A stretch of 64,000 nucleotides of DNA. Origin: Geodermatophilus marinus. GTDB taxonomy: Bacteria > Actinomycetota > Actinomycetes > Mycobacteriales > Geodermatophilaceae. Within the stretch, counting starts at the first letter, position 1. The number at the start of each line of letters is the position of its first letter. The stretch is from NCBI RefSeq assembly GCF_003428645.1, contig NZ_QVQH01000002.1, positions 299,622-363,621 of the forward strand, read 5' to 3'. Of the stretch, positions 40,703 through 48,553 are shown in pieces. A program made the translations under genes and the position numbers. The notes under the pieces are model-generated. The model was not told the DNA's origin. It searched no databases and was given only the letters and a program-made list of their open reading frames with translations.

Positions 40703-41933
40703 GGCGGGCCCGCTCGCGCCAGTCGTCGGGCAGGAGGTGGTCCAGGACGTCGTCGACGCTGACGGCGCCGACCAGCCGGCGCTGCGGGTCGACGACGGGG
40801 GCGGCGACCAGGTTGTAGGTGGCGAAGTAGCGGGTGACCTCGCCCAGCGGCGCCCCGGGACGCAGCGGGTCCATGTCGTCGAGCACGCCGCTGACCAGGC
40901 TGGACGGCGGCTCGCGGAGCAGCCGCTGGATGTGCGCCAGGCCCAGGTAGCGCCCGGTGGGGGTGGCCGAGGGCGGGCGGCACACGTAGACCTGGCTGGC
41001 CAGCGCCGGGCTCAGCTCCGGCTGGCGCACGCGGGCCAGCGCCTCGGCGATGGTCGCGTCGGGGGTGAGGATCACCGGCTCGCTGGTCATGATGCCGCCG
41101 GCGGTGTCCTCGGAGTACTGCAGCAGCTGGCGCACCGGCTCGGCCTCGTCGGGCTCCATCAGCTCGAGCAGCCGGTTGCGGTCGACGTTGGACAGCTCGG
41201 CGAGCAGGTCGGCGGCGTCGTCCGGGTCCATGACCTCGAGGACGTCGGCGGCTCGGCCCTCGTTGAGGGTGCCCAGGATCGACAGCTGGTCGCCCTCGGG
41301 CAGCTCGCCGAGGACGTCGGCCAACCGGTCGTCGTCCAGGGCCTCGGCCACCTCGTGCCGCCGCTTGACCGGCAGCTCCTGCAGCGCGTGGGCGAGGTCG
41401 GCGGCGTTGAGCTCGCGGTAGGTGGCGATGAGCGTCTGGGCGCCCTGCCCGCTCTCGGGCAGCGCCAGCCCGGTCACCTCGTCCCAGGCCAGCTGCTGCA
41501 ACTGGCCGCGGCGGCCGAGCCGGCCGGGCTCCTGCACGGCCAGCCGGGAGAGCACCCAGTCGCCGGTGCGGGTCTGCTCCATGCCGGCGTCGACGACGGT
41601 CGCCGGCCGCCCGGACTCGGCGATCCGCACCGACCGGTCCAGCAGCTCACCGAGCACCAGCGTCTCCCCGGCGCGCTGCTCGAACCGCCGCAGGTTGAGG
41701 GTGCCGGAGGCGAGCACGACGGCCCCCGGGTCCAGGGTGGTCACCCGGCCCATGGGCACGAAGATGCGGCGGCGGGCGACCACCTCCACCACCAGGCCGA
41801 GGACCCGCGGCGCGGCGGTGCCCACGCGGAGGGCCACGACGACGTCCCGGGCCTTGCCGACGCGGTCGCCGTTGGGGTCGAACACCGGCAGCCCGGCGAC
41901 GCGCGAGACGTACGCCCGGGTCACCGTGGTCAC
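40695..41933 (-). CDS. MgtE N-domain/CBS protein without membrane domain (Rv1232c-like)
   Basis: A 412-residue soluble protein. Residues 1-90 are PRC-barrel-like (SRVAGLPVFDPNGDRVGKARDVVV). An MgtE N-terminal superhelix follows (LAHALQELPVKRRHEVAEAL, then GRAADVLEVMDPDDAADLLAEL), then two CBS motifs (SEDTAGGIMTSEPVILTPDATI and LVAAPVVDPQRRLVGAVSVDDVL). The Mg2+-channel membrane domain of MgtE is absent, so this is a sensor/regulator rather than a transporter; it may work with the coupled DUF1003 protein. GTG 41933 lies 8 nt after a TAGCCT -10 shared with the divergent gene. Confidence 0.9.
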   Translation of the reverse strand: MTTVTRAYVSRVAGLPVFDPNGDRVGKARDVVVALRVGTAAPRVLGLVVEVVARRRIFVPMGRVTTLDPGAVVLASGTLNLRRFEQRAGETLVLGELLDRSVRIAESGRPATVVDAGMEQTRTGDWVLSRLAVQEPGRLGRRGQLQQLAWDEVTGLALPESGQGAQTLIATYRELNAADLAHALQELPVKRRHEVAEALDDDRLADVLGELPEGDQLSILGTLNEGRAADVLEVMDPDDAADLLAELSNVDRNRLLELMEPDEAEPVRQLLQYSEDTAGGIMTSEPVILTPDATIAEALARVRQPELSPALASQVYVCRPPSATPTGRYLGLAHIQRLLREPPSSLVSGVLDDMDPLRPGAPLGEVTRYFATYNLVAAPVVDPQRRLVGAVSVDDVLDHLLPDDWRERARRG

Positions 41934-41941
41934 GGGGGACG

Positions 41942-41951
41942 AGGCTACCGT
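41942..41951. promoter_or_regulatory. Overlapping divergent -10 elements
   Basis: Ten bases AGGCTACCGT contain TAGCCT reading left (41942-41947) and TACCGT reading right (41946-41951), sharing the central TA. Each ends 8 nt from the GTG of its gene (41933 and 41960), so one symmetrical site may serve both directions. Confidence 0.5.
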
Positions 41952-41959
41952 CGGGCCCC

Positions 41960-42886
41960 GTGACCGCCCCGGCATCCGCCTCCGCGTGGGCGGTGCACCG
42001 GCCCGGCGGGCGCGAGCTCGGGGTCATGTCGCTGGCGGTCGTCGGGATCTCGCTGTCCGCGCCGCTGACGACGCTGCTGGCCGCGCCGGTGCTGGCGCTG
42101 GCCTTCTGGCGCAACGCCGCCGGGGCGGCCGTGCTGCTGCCGGTGCTGCTGATGCGCGAGCGGCGCGCCCTGGCCGGGCTGGGCGCGGCCGACCTGCGCA
42201 CCTCCGCGCTGGCCGGGCTGTTCCTCGCCGCGCACTTCGCCGCCTGGCTGCCCAGCCTGTCGATGACGACGGTGGCCGCCTCCACCGCGCTGGTCACCAC
42301 GACCCCGGTCTGGACCGCCCTGGTCGCCCGGGCCAGCGGGGTGCGCCTGCCGGCCGCGGTCTGGTGGGGGCTGGTGCTGGCCGTCGCCGGGGTGGTCCTC
42401 ATCGCCGGCGTCGACGTCCGCGTGAGCCTGCGCGCCCTGGCCGGCGACGGCCTGGCGCTGCTGGGCGCGATCTGCGCCGCAGGCTACGTGCTGGCCGGGG
42501 CACGGGCCCGGCAGCGGCTGTCCACGTCGGCCTACGCCGTCGTCTGCTACTCCACCTGCGCGGTGGTGGTAGCCCTCGCCGCGGCCGTGGTCGGCGACCC
42601 GCTCGTCGGCTTCACGGCCCGCGACTGGCTGCTCATCGCCGCCATCACCGTCTGCGCCCAGCTGTTCGGGCACACCCTGCTCAACCTGGTGCTCTCCGCC
42701 GTGGGCCCGACCGTGGTGAGCCTGGTTGTGCTGCTGGAGGTGCCCGGCGCGCTGCTGTTCGCGCTCGTGCTGCTGCAGCAGGTGCCGCCGCTGCTGGCGC
42801 TGCCCGGGGTGGCGCTGGTCGTGGCGGGCGTCGCCCTCGTGGTGCGTGCCGGGCGGCCCTCGACGCTGGTGGAAGCGGCCACCTGA
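41960..42886 (+). CDS. EamA/DMT-family transporter
   Basis: A 308-residue protein with ten hydrophobic segments and two EamA repeats (AFWRNAAGAAVLLPVLLMRERRAL; SMTTVAASTALVTTTPVWTALVA; second repeat GPTVVSLVVLLEVPGALLFALVL). It is likely an inner-membrane metabolite exporter. It shares little with the other DMT gene at the left of the window beyond family features. GTG 41960 is supported by a TACCGT -10 8 nt upstream. The CoA lyase gene follows on the same strand 49 bases later. Confidence 0.87.
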   Translation: MTAPASASAWAVHRPGGRELGVMSLAVVGISLSAPLTTLLAAPVLALAFWRNAAGAAVLLPVLLMRERRALAGLGAADLRTSALAGLFLAAHFAAWLPSLSMTTVAASTALVTTTPVWTALVARASGVRLPAAVWWGLVLAVAGVVLIAGVDVRVSLRALAGDGLALLGAICAAGYVLAGARARQRLSTSAYAVVCYSTCAVVVALAAAVVGDPLVGFTARDWLLIAAITVCAQLFGHTLLNLVLSAVGPTVVSLVVLLEVPGALLFALVLLQQVPPLLALPGVALVVAGVALVVRAGRPSTLVEAAT

Positions 42887-42935
42887 GCCGTCGCTACCCT
42901 CCGGTGAACCGACGTCGACGTCTCGCGGAGGCACC

Positions 42936-43889
42936 GTGGCCGAGCTCCGATCCCGCCGTTCCAACCTCGCCGTGCCGGGCAGCAACCCCCGGTTCCTGGA
43001 GAAGGCCAAGGAGCTGGGCGCCGACCAGGTGTTCCTCGACCTGGAGGACGCCTGCGCCCCGCTGGCCAAGCCCGGGGCGCGCAAGAACATCGTGGCGGCG
43101 CTCACCGAGGGCGGCTGGGGCGAGAAGATCCGCACCGTCCGGGTCAACGACTGGACGACGGAGTGGACCTACCGCGACGTCGTCGAGGTCGTCGAGGGCG
43201 CCGGCACCGAGCTCGACTGCATCATGCTGCCCAAGGTCGCCGACGCCGCCCAGGTCGCGGCCCTGGACCTCCTGCTCACCCAGATCGAGAAGGCCAACGG
43301 CCTGGAGGTCGGGCGGATCGGCATCGAGGCGCAGATCGAGACCGCGCAGGGGCTGATCAACGTCGACGACATCGCCTTCGCCAGCCCGCGGATCGAGACG
43401 ATCATCTTCGGCCCGGCCGACTTCATGGCCAGCATCAACATGAAGTCCCTGGTCGTCGGCGCCCTGCACCCCGACTACCCGGGCGACCCGTTCCACTACA
43501 TCCTGATGCAGATCCTCATGGCCGCCCGCGCCCGCGGCGTGCAGGCCATCGACGGCCCCTTCCTGCAGGTGCGCGACGTCGACGCCTTCCGCGAGGTGGC
43601 CAAGCGCTCGGCGGTGCTGGGCTTCGACGGCAAGTGGGTGCTGCACCCCGGCCAGATCGACGCGGCCAACGAGATCTACGCGCCGTCGCAGGAGGACTAC
43701 GACCACGCCGAGCTCATCCTCGACGCCTACGACTGGTACACCTCGGAGGCCGGGGGGAAGAAGGGGTCGGCGATGCTCGGCGACGAGATGATCGACGAGG
43801 CCAGCCGCAAGATGGCGCTGGTCATCGCGGGCAAGGGCCGGGCCGCCGGCATGGCCCGGACGTCGTCCTTCACCCCACCCGAGGGCTGA
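42936..43889 (+). CDS. HpcH/HpaI-CitE family CoA-ester lyase (malyl-CoA lyase-like)
   Basis: A 317-residue TIM-barrel lyase. It has SNLAVPGSNPRFLEKA at the start, metal ligands in DQVFLDLEDACAP and IGIEAQIETAQGLIN, FGPADFMAS, and the C-terminal block GFDGKWVLHPGQIDAANEIY typical of CitE and L-malyl/beta-methylmalyl-CoA lyases. It reversibly cleaves malyl-type CoA esters to acetyl- or propionyl-CoA plus glyoxylate; the exact substrate is not set by sequence. GTG 42936 has GCGGAGG upstream. An acyl-CoA dehydrogenase lies 1.2 kb downstream. Confidence 0.9.
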   Translation: MAELRSRRSNLAVPGSNPRFLEKAKELGADQVFLDLEDACAPLAKPGARKNIVAALTEGGWGEKIRTVRVNDWTTEWTYRDVVEVVEGAGTELDCIMLPKVADAAQVAALDLLLTQIEKANGLEVGRIGIEAQIETAQGLINVDDIAFASPRIETIIFGPADFMASINMKSLVVGALHPDYPGDPFHYILMQILMAARARGVQAIDGPFLQVRDVDAFREVAKRSAVLGFDGKWVLHPGQIDAANEIYAPSQEDYDHAELILDAYDWYTSEAGGKKGSAMLGDEMIDEASRKMALVIAGKGRAAGMARTSSFTPPEG

Positions 43890-43931
43890 GCGCGGACCCG
43901 GGAGCCGCGCACCCCCGCCCGCTCCCGCGGC

Positions 43932-44294
43932 CTACGGCGCGAAGGAGACCCCGGCCAGGGCGACCACGGCGACGACCCACAGCACGACCAGCAGGACGAC
44001 GAGGGCGCAGGCGACGGCCCCGACGACGATCCCGGCCAGCGCCAGGCCGTCGCCCTCCTCGCCGGTCTGCCGGATCTGCCGCCGCGCCACGATGCCCAGC
44101 ACCAGGCCCGCCGGCGCGAAGACGAACGCCATGACCAGCGACAGGACGGCGAGGGTGTTCGTCGGGCGCCGGTAGGGCCCCGGGCCGTACGGGTACCCCG
44201 GCGGGACGCCCGGCCCCGGCGGGGGCCCGTACGCCGGCACCTGCCCCCAGCCGGGCGGCGGGGTGCCGTGCCGTCGGTCGTCGTGGGTGCCCAT
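43932..44294 (-). CDS. DUF4190 small membrane protein
   Basis: A 120-residue protein. A Pro/Gly/Tyr-rich cytoplasmic N-terminus (GPPPGPGVPPGYPYGPGPY) precedes the DUF4190 core NTLAVLSLVMAFVFAPAGLVLGIVARRQI and GDGLALAGIVVGAV with two helices. Common in actinobacteria; function unknown. It converges on the CoA-lyase gene and lies 27 bases downstream of the lipoprotein gene on the same strand. Confidence 0.88.
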   Translation of the reverse strand: MGTHDDRRHGTPPPGWGQVPAYGPPPGPGVPPGYPYGPGPYRRPTNTLAVLSLVMAFVFAPAGLVLGIVARRQIRQTGEEGDGLALAGIVVGAVACALVVLLVVLWVVAVVALAGVSFAP

Positions 44295-44321
44295 GCCGTC
44301 CTCCCGTCGCGGGGCCGCCGG

Positions 44322-45011
44322 TCACCTGCCGACCGCGGCCGCGGGCAGCGCGGCCAGCCGGGCGGCGATGCCCCGGGCCGCCGTCGCGCCCGCCGCAGCA
44401 TCCTCCGCGATCAGCACCGACACCACCGCGCCACGCCCCTGGGCGACGAGGTCCTGGGTCGTGCCGTCCTCGAGCTGCCACCGGGCGGCGACGACGGTGC
44501 CGGTCAGCCCCTCGAGGGCCGGGGGCTCGACCAGGGTGCGGTCGCCGGCCGGGCAGGACTCCAGCGCGTCGCGGAGCTCGGTGAGGGCCAGCCCCCCGGC
44601 CGCGGGCGAGTCGTAGGCGATCGCCTCCGACGCCACCGCGGCCCGACCGGCCGGGTCGACCCCCACGACCGGGAACTTGGCCGTGCGCCGCGCCTCGGAG
44701 GTGAGGTCGACGCCGCAGATCCCGGCGAGGCTCGGGTTGCCGGCCAGGTCGCCGTCCGGCACGGGGTTGGCCTGCACCGTCCACCCCTCGGGCAGGTCGG
44801 AGGCGCGCAGGGCGACGGCGAGGGCCGCCTCCGCCGCCGTGCCGGCGGTCGCCGGGTCGGCCGCCGCCGCGGCCGAGCGCTCGGCCCGGGCCGGGGCCGG
44901 TTCGCCGGTGGGGGTCGCGGCCGGTTCCCCGGCACTCCCGCCGCACCCGCCGAGCAGCCCGGCGGTGAGGGCGGCAGCGGTGACGACGGCGGCGACGCGC
45001 GGGGAACCCAC
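44322..45011 (-). CDS. Putative lipoprotein, PknH-like sensor-domain type possible
   Basis: A 229-residue exported protein with lipobox LLGGCGGS near residue 23 and an Ala/Glu/Pro-rich linker. A globular domain with DLPEGWTVQANPVPDGD follows, then AGICGVDL and a late Cys (LESCPAGDR), a pattern seen in PknH-like extracellular sensor domains of actinobacterial lipoproteins. Function is unknown. GTG 45011 is supported by TACCGT ending 7 nt upstream on the minus strand. It is divergent from the acyl-CoA dehydrogenase gene. Confidence 0.75.
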   Translation of the reverse strand: MGSPRVAAVVTAAALTAGLLGGCGGSAGEPAATPTGEPAPARAERSAAAAADPATAGTAAEAALAVALRASDLPEGWTVQANPVPDGDLAGNPSLAGICGVDLTSEARRTAKFPVVGVDPAGRAAVASEAIAYDSPAAGGLALTELRDALESCPAGDRTLVEPPALEGLTGTVVAARWQLEDGTTQDLVAQGRGAVVSVLIAEDAAAGATAARGIAARLAALPAAAVGR

Positions 45012-45018
45012 CGGCTCG

Positions 45019-45024
45019 ACGGTA
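45019..45024 (-). promoter_or_regulatory. -10 element, leaderless lipoprotein gene
   Basis: TACCGT on the minus strand ending 7 nt before GTG 45011. Confidence 0.45.
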
Positions 45025-45124
45025 ACCGCGCCGGGGGAGTGACGAGGGACACCGGGGCCCGGCGTGGGCGGTGGCCCATACTCACCGGTAACCACGGACA
45101 GAGCCGTCCCGAGGAGGCACCCGC

Positions 45125-46321
45125 ATGGCCCGCCTGGCGCAGACCGCCGACCTGACCGACGTCCAGCAGGAGATCCTGGCGACCGTCCGCACGTTCGTGG
45201 ACAAGGAGATCATCCCGCACGCCCAGGAGCTGGAGCACGCCGACGCCTACCCGCAGGAGATCGTCGACGGCCTCAAGGAGCTGGGCATCTTCGGGCTCAC
45301 CATCCCCGAGGAGTTCGGCGGCCTCGGGGAGTCGCTGCTGACCTACGCGCTGGTCGTGGAGGAGATCGCCCGCGGCTGGATGAGCGTCTCCGGGGTGATC
45401 AACACCCACTTCATCGTCGCCTACATGGTGATGCAGCACGGCACGCCGGAGCAGAAGGAGCGCCTGCTGCCGCGGATGGCCACCGGCGAGGTGCGCGGCG
45501 CGTTCTCGATGTCCGAGCCCGGTCTGGGCTCCGACGTCGCGGGCATCCGCACCCGGGCCCGGCGGGACGGCGACTCCTACGTCGTCGACGGGGCGAAGAT
45601 GTGGCTGACCAACGGCGGCTCCTCGACCCTGGTCGCCGCGCTGGTGCGCACCGACGAGGGCGCCGAGAAGGCCCACCAGAACCTGACCACGTTCCTGGTC
45701 GAGAAGCCGGCCGGTTTCGGCGAGGTGCTCCCGGGGCTGACCATCCCCGGCAAGATCGACAAGATGGGCTACAAGGGCGTGGACACCACCGAGCTGGTGT
45801 TCGACGGCTTCCGGATCGGCGCCGACGCGGTCCTCGGCGGGCAGCCCGGGCGCGGCTTCGCCCAGATGATGGACGGCGTCGAGGTCGGGCGGGTCAACGT
45901 CGCCGCCCGCGCCTGCGGGATCTCCATCCGCGCCTTCGAGCTGGCCGTCGCCTACGCCCAGCAGCGGGAGACCTTCGGCAAGCCGATCGCCCAGCACCAG
46001 GCCATCGCCTTCCAGCTGGCCGAGATGGCCACCAAGGTGGAGGCGGCGCACCTGATGATGGTCAACGCCGCCAAGCTCAAGGACGCCGGGGCGCGCAACG
46101 ACGTCGAGGCCGGGATGGCCAAGCTGCTGGCCAGCGAGTACTGCGCCGAGGTCACCACGCAGGCCTTCCGGATCCACGGCGGGTACGGCTACTCCAAGGA
46201 GTACGAGATCGAGCGGCTGATGCGCGAGGCGCCGTTCCTGCTCATCGGCGAGGGCACCAGCGAGATCCAGAAGACGATCATCAGCCGCGGCCTGCTCAAG
46301 GAGTACGGCCTCAAGCGCTGA
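45125..46321 (+). CDS. Acyl-CoA dehydrogenase
   Basis: A 398-residue FAD enzyme. It has FGLTIPEEFGGLG, the signature FSMSEPGLGSDVAGIRT (FAD-binding), the mid-domain KMWLTNGG, and the C-terminal catalytic Glu region LLIGEGTSEIQKTIISRGLL. It introduces a double bond alpha-beta to the CoA thioester and passes electrons to ETF. Chain length and branching of the substrate are unknown. ATG 45125 has a strong CGAGGAGG ribosome binding site. The CoA-ester lyase upstream suggests organic-acid CoA metabolism, but two opposite-strand genes separate them. Confidence 0.93.
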   Translation: MARLAQTADLTDVQQEILATVRTFVDKEIIPHAQELEHADAYPQEIVDGLKELGIFGLTIPEEFGGLGESLLTYALVVEEIARGWMSVSGVINTHFIVAYMVMQHGTPEQKERLLPRMATGEVRGAFSMSEPGLGSDVAGIRTRARRDGDSYVVDGAKMWLTNGGSSTLVAALVRTDEGAEKAHQNLTTFLVEKPAGFGEVLPGLTIPGKIDKMGYKGVDTTELVFDGFRIGADAVLGGQPGRGFAQMMDGVEVGRVNVAARACGISIRAFELAVAYAQQRETFGKPIAQHQAIAFQLAEMATKVEAAHLMMVNAAKLKDAGARNDVEAGMAKLLASEYCAEVTTQAFRIHGGYGYSKEYEIERLMREAPFLLIGEGTSEIQKTIISRGLLKEYGLKR

Positions 46322-46347
46322 CGACGGCCGGCCCGGGGGGCCGCGGC

Positions 46348-47049
46348 TCAGCCCGCGTCGCCCCGGGCCTCCTCGAACCGGACCTCGACGTCCTCGACCC
46401 CGAACGAGCCGGCCAGCCCGGTCAGCATGGCCCGGGTGTTGCCCTCCGCGCGCTCCAGCAGGTCGCTGGCGGCGGCCGCGCGGGCCAGCCGGCGCTCGGC
46501 CAGCGCGTACAGCTCGCCGTCGTCCGCGGGGCCGTCGCCGAGGGCGTCGGCGGCGCGGTCGAGCACCCCGCGGTCCCGGTCGAGGACCCGGCTCTCCTCC
46601 GGGTCGATGCGCACGTCGCCGAGCTCCGGTGCGGGGAGGACGACGGTGGCCGAGCGGCCGTCGGGCGAGAGGGTCACCCGGTCGTCGTCCAGGCCCGAGA
46701 AGTCCACGGCGGCGTCGACGGTGCCGGTGGCGAGGAAGGAGACGCGCTCGCCGCTGATCGCCGAGGGCACCCACGGGGTGTCCACCTCGCGGTCGACGAC
46801 GACCTGGAAGGTCGCCGCGGCGGCGTGGTACTCGGCGAGGTCCTCCAGGGCCAGCAGCAGCGGGGTGGTGTCGCGGTGGACGACCTGCTGCTCGAACGGG
46901 TCGCCGAAGCCGGGCAGCCGGTCGCGGACCTGCGCGGCGACGGGCACGAGCACGGCCAGGCCGACGCCCACGGCGACGAGCCGGCGGCGGGATCGACGGG
47001 GCCGCGGGGCGGGGGACGGCGTCGGGCGGTCCTGCAGGAGTGCGGGCAT
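46348..47049 (-). CDS. DUF4230 protein, single-pass membrane
   Basis: A 233-residue protein with a basic N-terminus, one helix (RRLVAVGVGLAVLVPVAAQV) and an extracytoplasmic DUF4230 domain: LLLALEDLAEYHAAAATFQVVVD, FLATGTVDAAVDFSGL, then helical residues rich in Ala/Arg. Function unknown. ATG 47049 has GAGAGG upstream. It converges on the acyl-CoA dehydrogenase, the stops lying 26 bases apart, and is divergent from the oxidoreductase gene. Confidence 0.85.
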   Translation of the reverse strand: MPALLQDRPTPSPAPRPRRSRRRLVAVGVGLAVLVPVAAQVRDRLPGFGDPFEQQVVHRDTTPLLLALEDLAEYHAAAATFQVVVDREVDTPWVPSAISGERVSFLATGTVDAAVDFSGLDDDRVTLSPDGRSATVVLPAPELGDVRIDPEESRVLDRDRGVLDRAADALGDGPADDGELYALAERRLARAAAASDLLERAEGNTRAMLTGLAGSFGVEDVEVRFEEARGDAG

Positions 47050-47179
47050 GGGCGACCTCTCGCGGGAGGAGGGGGGATGTGGTGTGCAGCACGCGGGACG
47101 CCGCGGTCATTCCCCGGCGGCGCTGCCGGTCCGGGGCGCGGCGGGAAGACGACGGCGGCCCGGGACCTTGCCGGGGGGC

Positions 47180-48118
47180 ATGAGAGCTGTCGCAGTCACC
47201 GAGTTCGGCGGGCCGGAGGCCCTGCACGTCGTCGACGTCCCCGACCAGCCGCTGGGCCCCGGCCAGGTGCGCCTGCGGGTGCGCGCGGCGACGGTCAACC
47301 CGACCGACACCCACCTGCGCAGCGGTGCCTACGCCTCCCGCGACCCGGTGCAGGAGTTCCCCTACGTGCCCGGCATGGACGCCGCCGGCGAGGTCCTGGA
47401 GGTCGGCCCGGACGCCGCGACCGACCTCGCGCCGGGCGACCGGGTGATGGCCGTCGTCGTCCCCACCGGGGCGCACGGCGCCTACCGGGAGGACCTCGTG
47501 CTCCCGGCCGCCTCCGTGGCCCGGGCGCCGGACGGGGCCGACGACGTCGCGGCCTCGACCCTGCCGATGAACGGCCTGACCGCGCACCTGGCGCTCGCGG
47601 CGCTGGCGCTGCGGCCGGGGCAGGTGCTCGCGGTGACCGGCGCGGCCGGCGCGTTCGGCGGCTACGTCGTCCAGCTGGCCCGGCACGCCGGGCTGACCGT
47701 CGTCGCCGACGCCTCCGAGGCCGACGAGCAGCTGGTGCGGGAGCTGGGGGCCCACCAGGTGGTGCGCCGCGGCCCGGAGGTCGCCGAGCGGATCCGGGAG
47801 CTGCACCCCGACGGGGTGGACGGCCTGGCCGACGGGTCGGTGCAGGACGCGCAGGTGCTGCCCGCCGTGCGGGACGGCGGCGCGGTCGCCACCGTCCGCG
47901 GCTACCGCGGGGACGGCGCGCGCGACCTGCGGGTGACCCCGGTGCTGGTGCGCCGTGCCGCCGAGGACGCCGCCGCGCTGGAGCGGCTGCGCGCGCTGGC
48001 CTCCGAGGGCGTGCTCACCCTGCGGGTGGCGCGCACCTTCCCGGCGGAGGAGGGCGCCGAGGCGCACCGCGTGCTGGAGGCCGGCGGCGTCCGCGGCCGG
48101 CTGGTGCTGACCTTCTGA
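47180..48118 (+). CDS. Zinc-free MDR-family NAD(P)H quinone oxidoreductase
   Basis: A 312-residue medium-chain reductase: N-terminal GroES-like domain (MRAVAVTEFGGPEALHVVDV, NPTDTHLRSGAY, FPYVPGMDAAGEVLEVG) and a Rossmann domain with VLAVTGAAGAFGGYVVQLARHAG (an NADPH-type AXXGXXG motif). The structural zinc Cys cluster is absent, as in quinone oxidoreductases. It reduces quinones or enals with NADPH; the true substrate is unknown. ATG 47180 follows a G-rich stretch. Confidence 0.87.
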   Translation: MRAVAVTEFGGPEALHVVDVPDQPLGPGQVRLRVRAATVNPTDTHLRSGAYASRDPVQEFPYVPGMDAAGEVLEVGPDAATDLAPGDRVMAVVVPTGAHGAYREDLVLPAASVARAPDGADDVAASTLPMNGLTAHLALAALALRPGQVLAVTGAAGAFGGYVVQLARHAGLTVVADASEADEQLVRELGAHQVVRRGPEVAERIRELHPDGVDGLADGSVQDAQVLPAVRDGGAVATVRGYRGDGARDLRVTPVLVRRAAEDAAALERLRALASEGVLTLRVARTFPAEEGAEAHRVLEAGGVRGRLVLTF

Positions 48119-48220
48119 GCCGCGGCACCTCCCCGGTCGCGCCGGTCGCCCCCCGCCTGCCAGGGTGGGGGGCGACCCCCGGGCAGCGGTGCCCGGGCCG
48201 ACGCCGAGGAGCGGTCTGAC

Positions 48221-48553
48221 ATGGTGCACAGGGTCGTGGTCAGCTACGGGCAGCCCGAGGACCCGGGGGCCTTCGACGAGTACTACCGGGACACCCACGT
48301 GCCGCTGGTCGTGGAGATGCCGGGGCTGGTCGGTTTCACGGTCGGGCACGCGGCGGCGCTGGACCCCTCGCAGCAGGCGCCCTACCTCGTCGCCGAGCTC
48401 GACTTCCAGTCCGAGGAGGCGATGGGCAAGGCCTTCGCCTCCCCGGAGGGGCAGGCCGCGGCCGCCGACGTCGCCAACTTCGCCACCGGCGGGGCGAGCA
48501 TCGCCCACTTCGAGGTGCGCGAGCTGCACTCCGGCCTGCCGTTCATGCCGTGA
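48221..48553 (+). CDS. EthD-family dimeric alpha-beta barrel protein
   Basis: A 110-residue ferredoxin-like barrel: VVVSYGQPEDPGAFDEYYRDTHVPLV is the EthD signature (Y.TP.DP..F..YY...H.PL), followed by ELDFQSEEAMGKAFASPEG. EthD proteins assist oxidative degradation or decarboxylate/cyclise substrates; many have no known activity. ATG 48221 has CGAGGAGC upstream. The next gene, a ThDP-dependent enzyme, starts inside its stop (GTGA), so the two are a coupled pair. Confidence 0.9.
   Translation: MVHRVVVSYGQPEDPGAFDEYYRDTHVPLVVEMPGLVGFTVGHAAALDPSQQAPYLVAELDFQSEEAMGKAFASPEGQAAAADVANFATGGASIAHFEVRELHSGLPFMP

Noticed and set aside
44504..48529. Open frame of over 1300 codons on the minus strand
   Set aside because: It lies opposite several well-supported genes (acyl-CoA dehydrogenase, oxidoreductase, EthD) and encodes low-complexity Gly/Arg/His sequence typical of antisense frames in GC-rich DNA.
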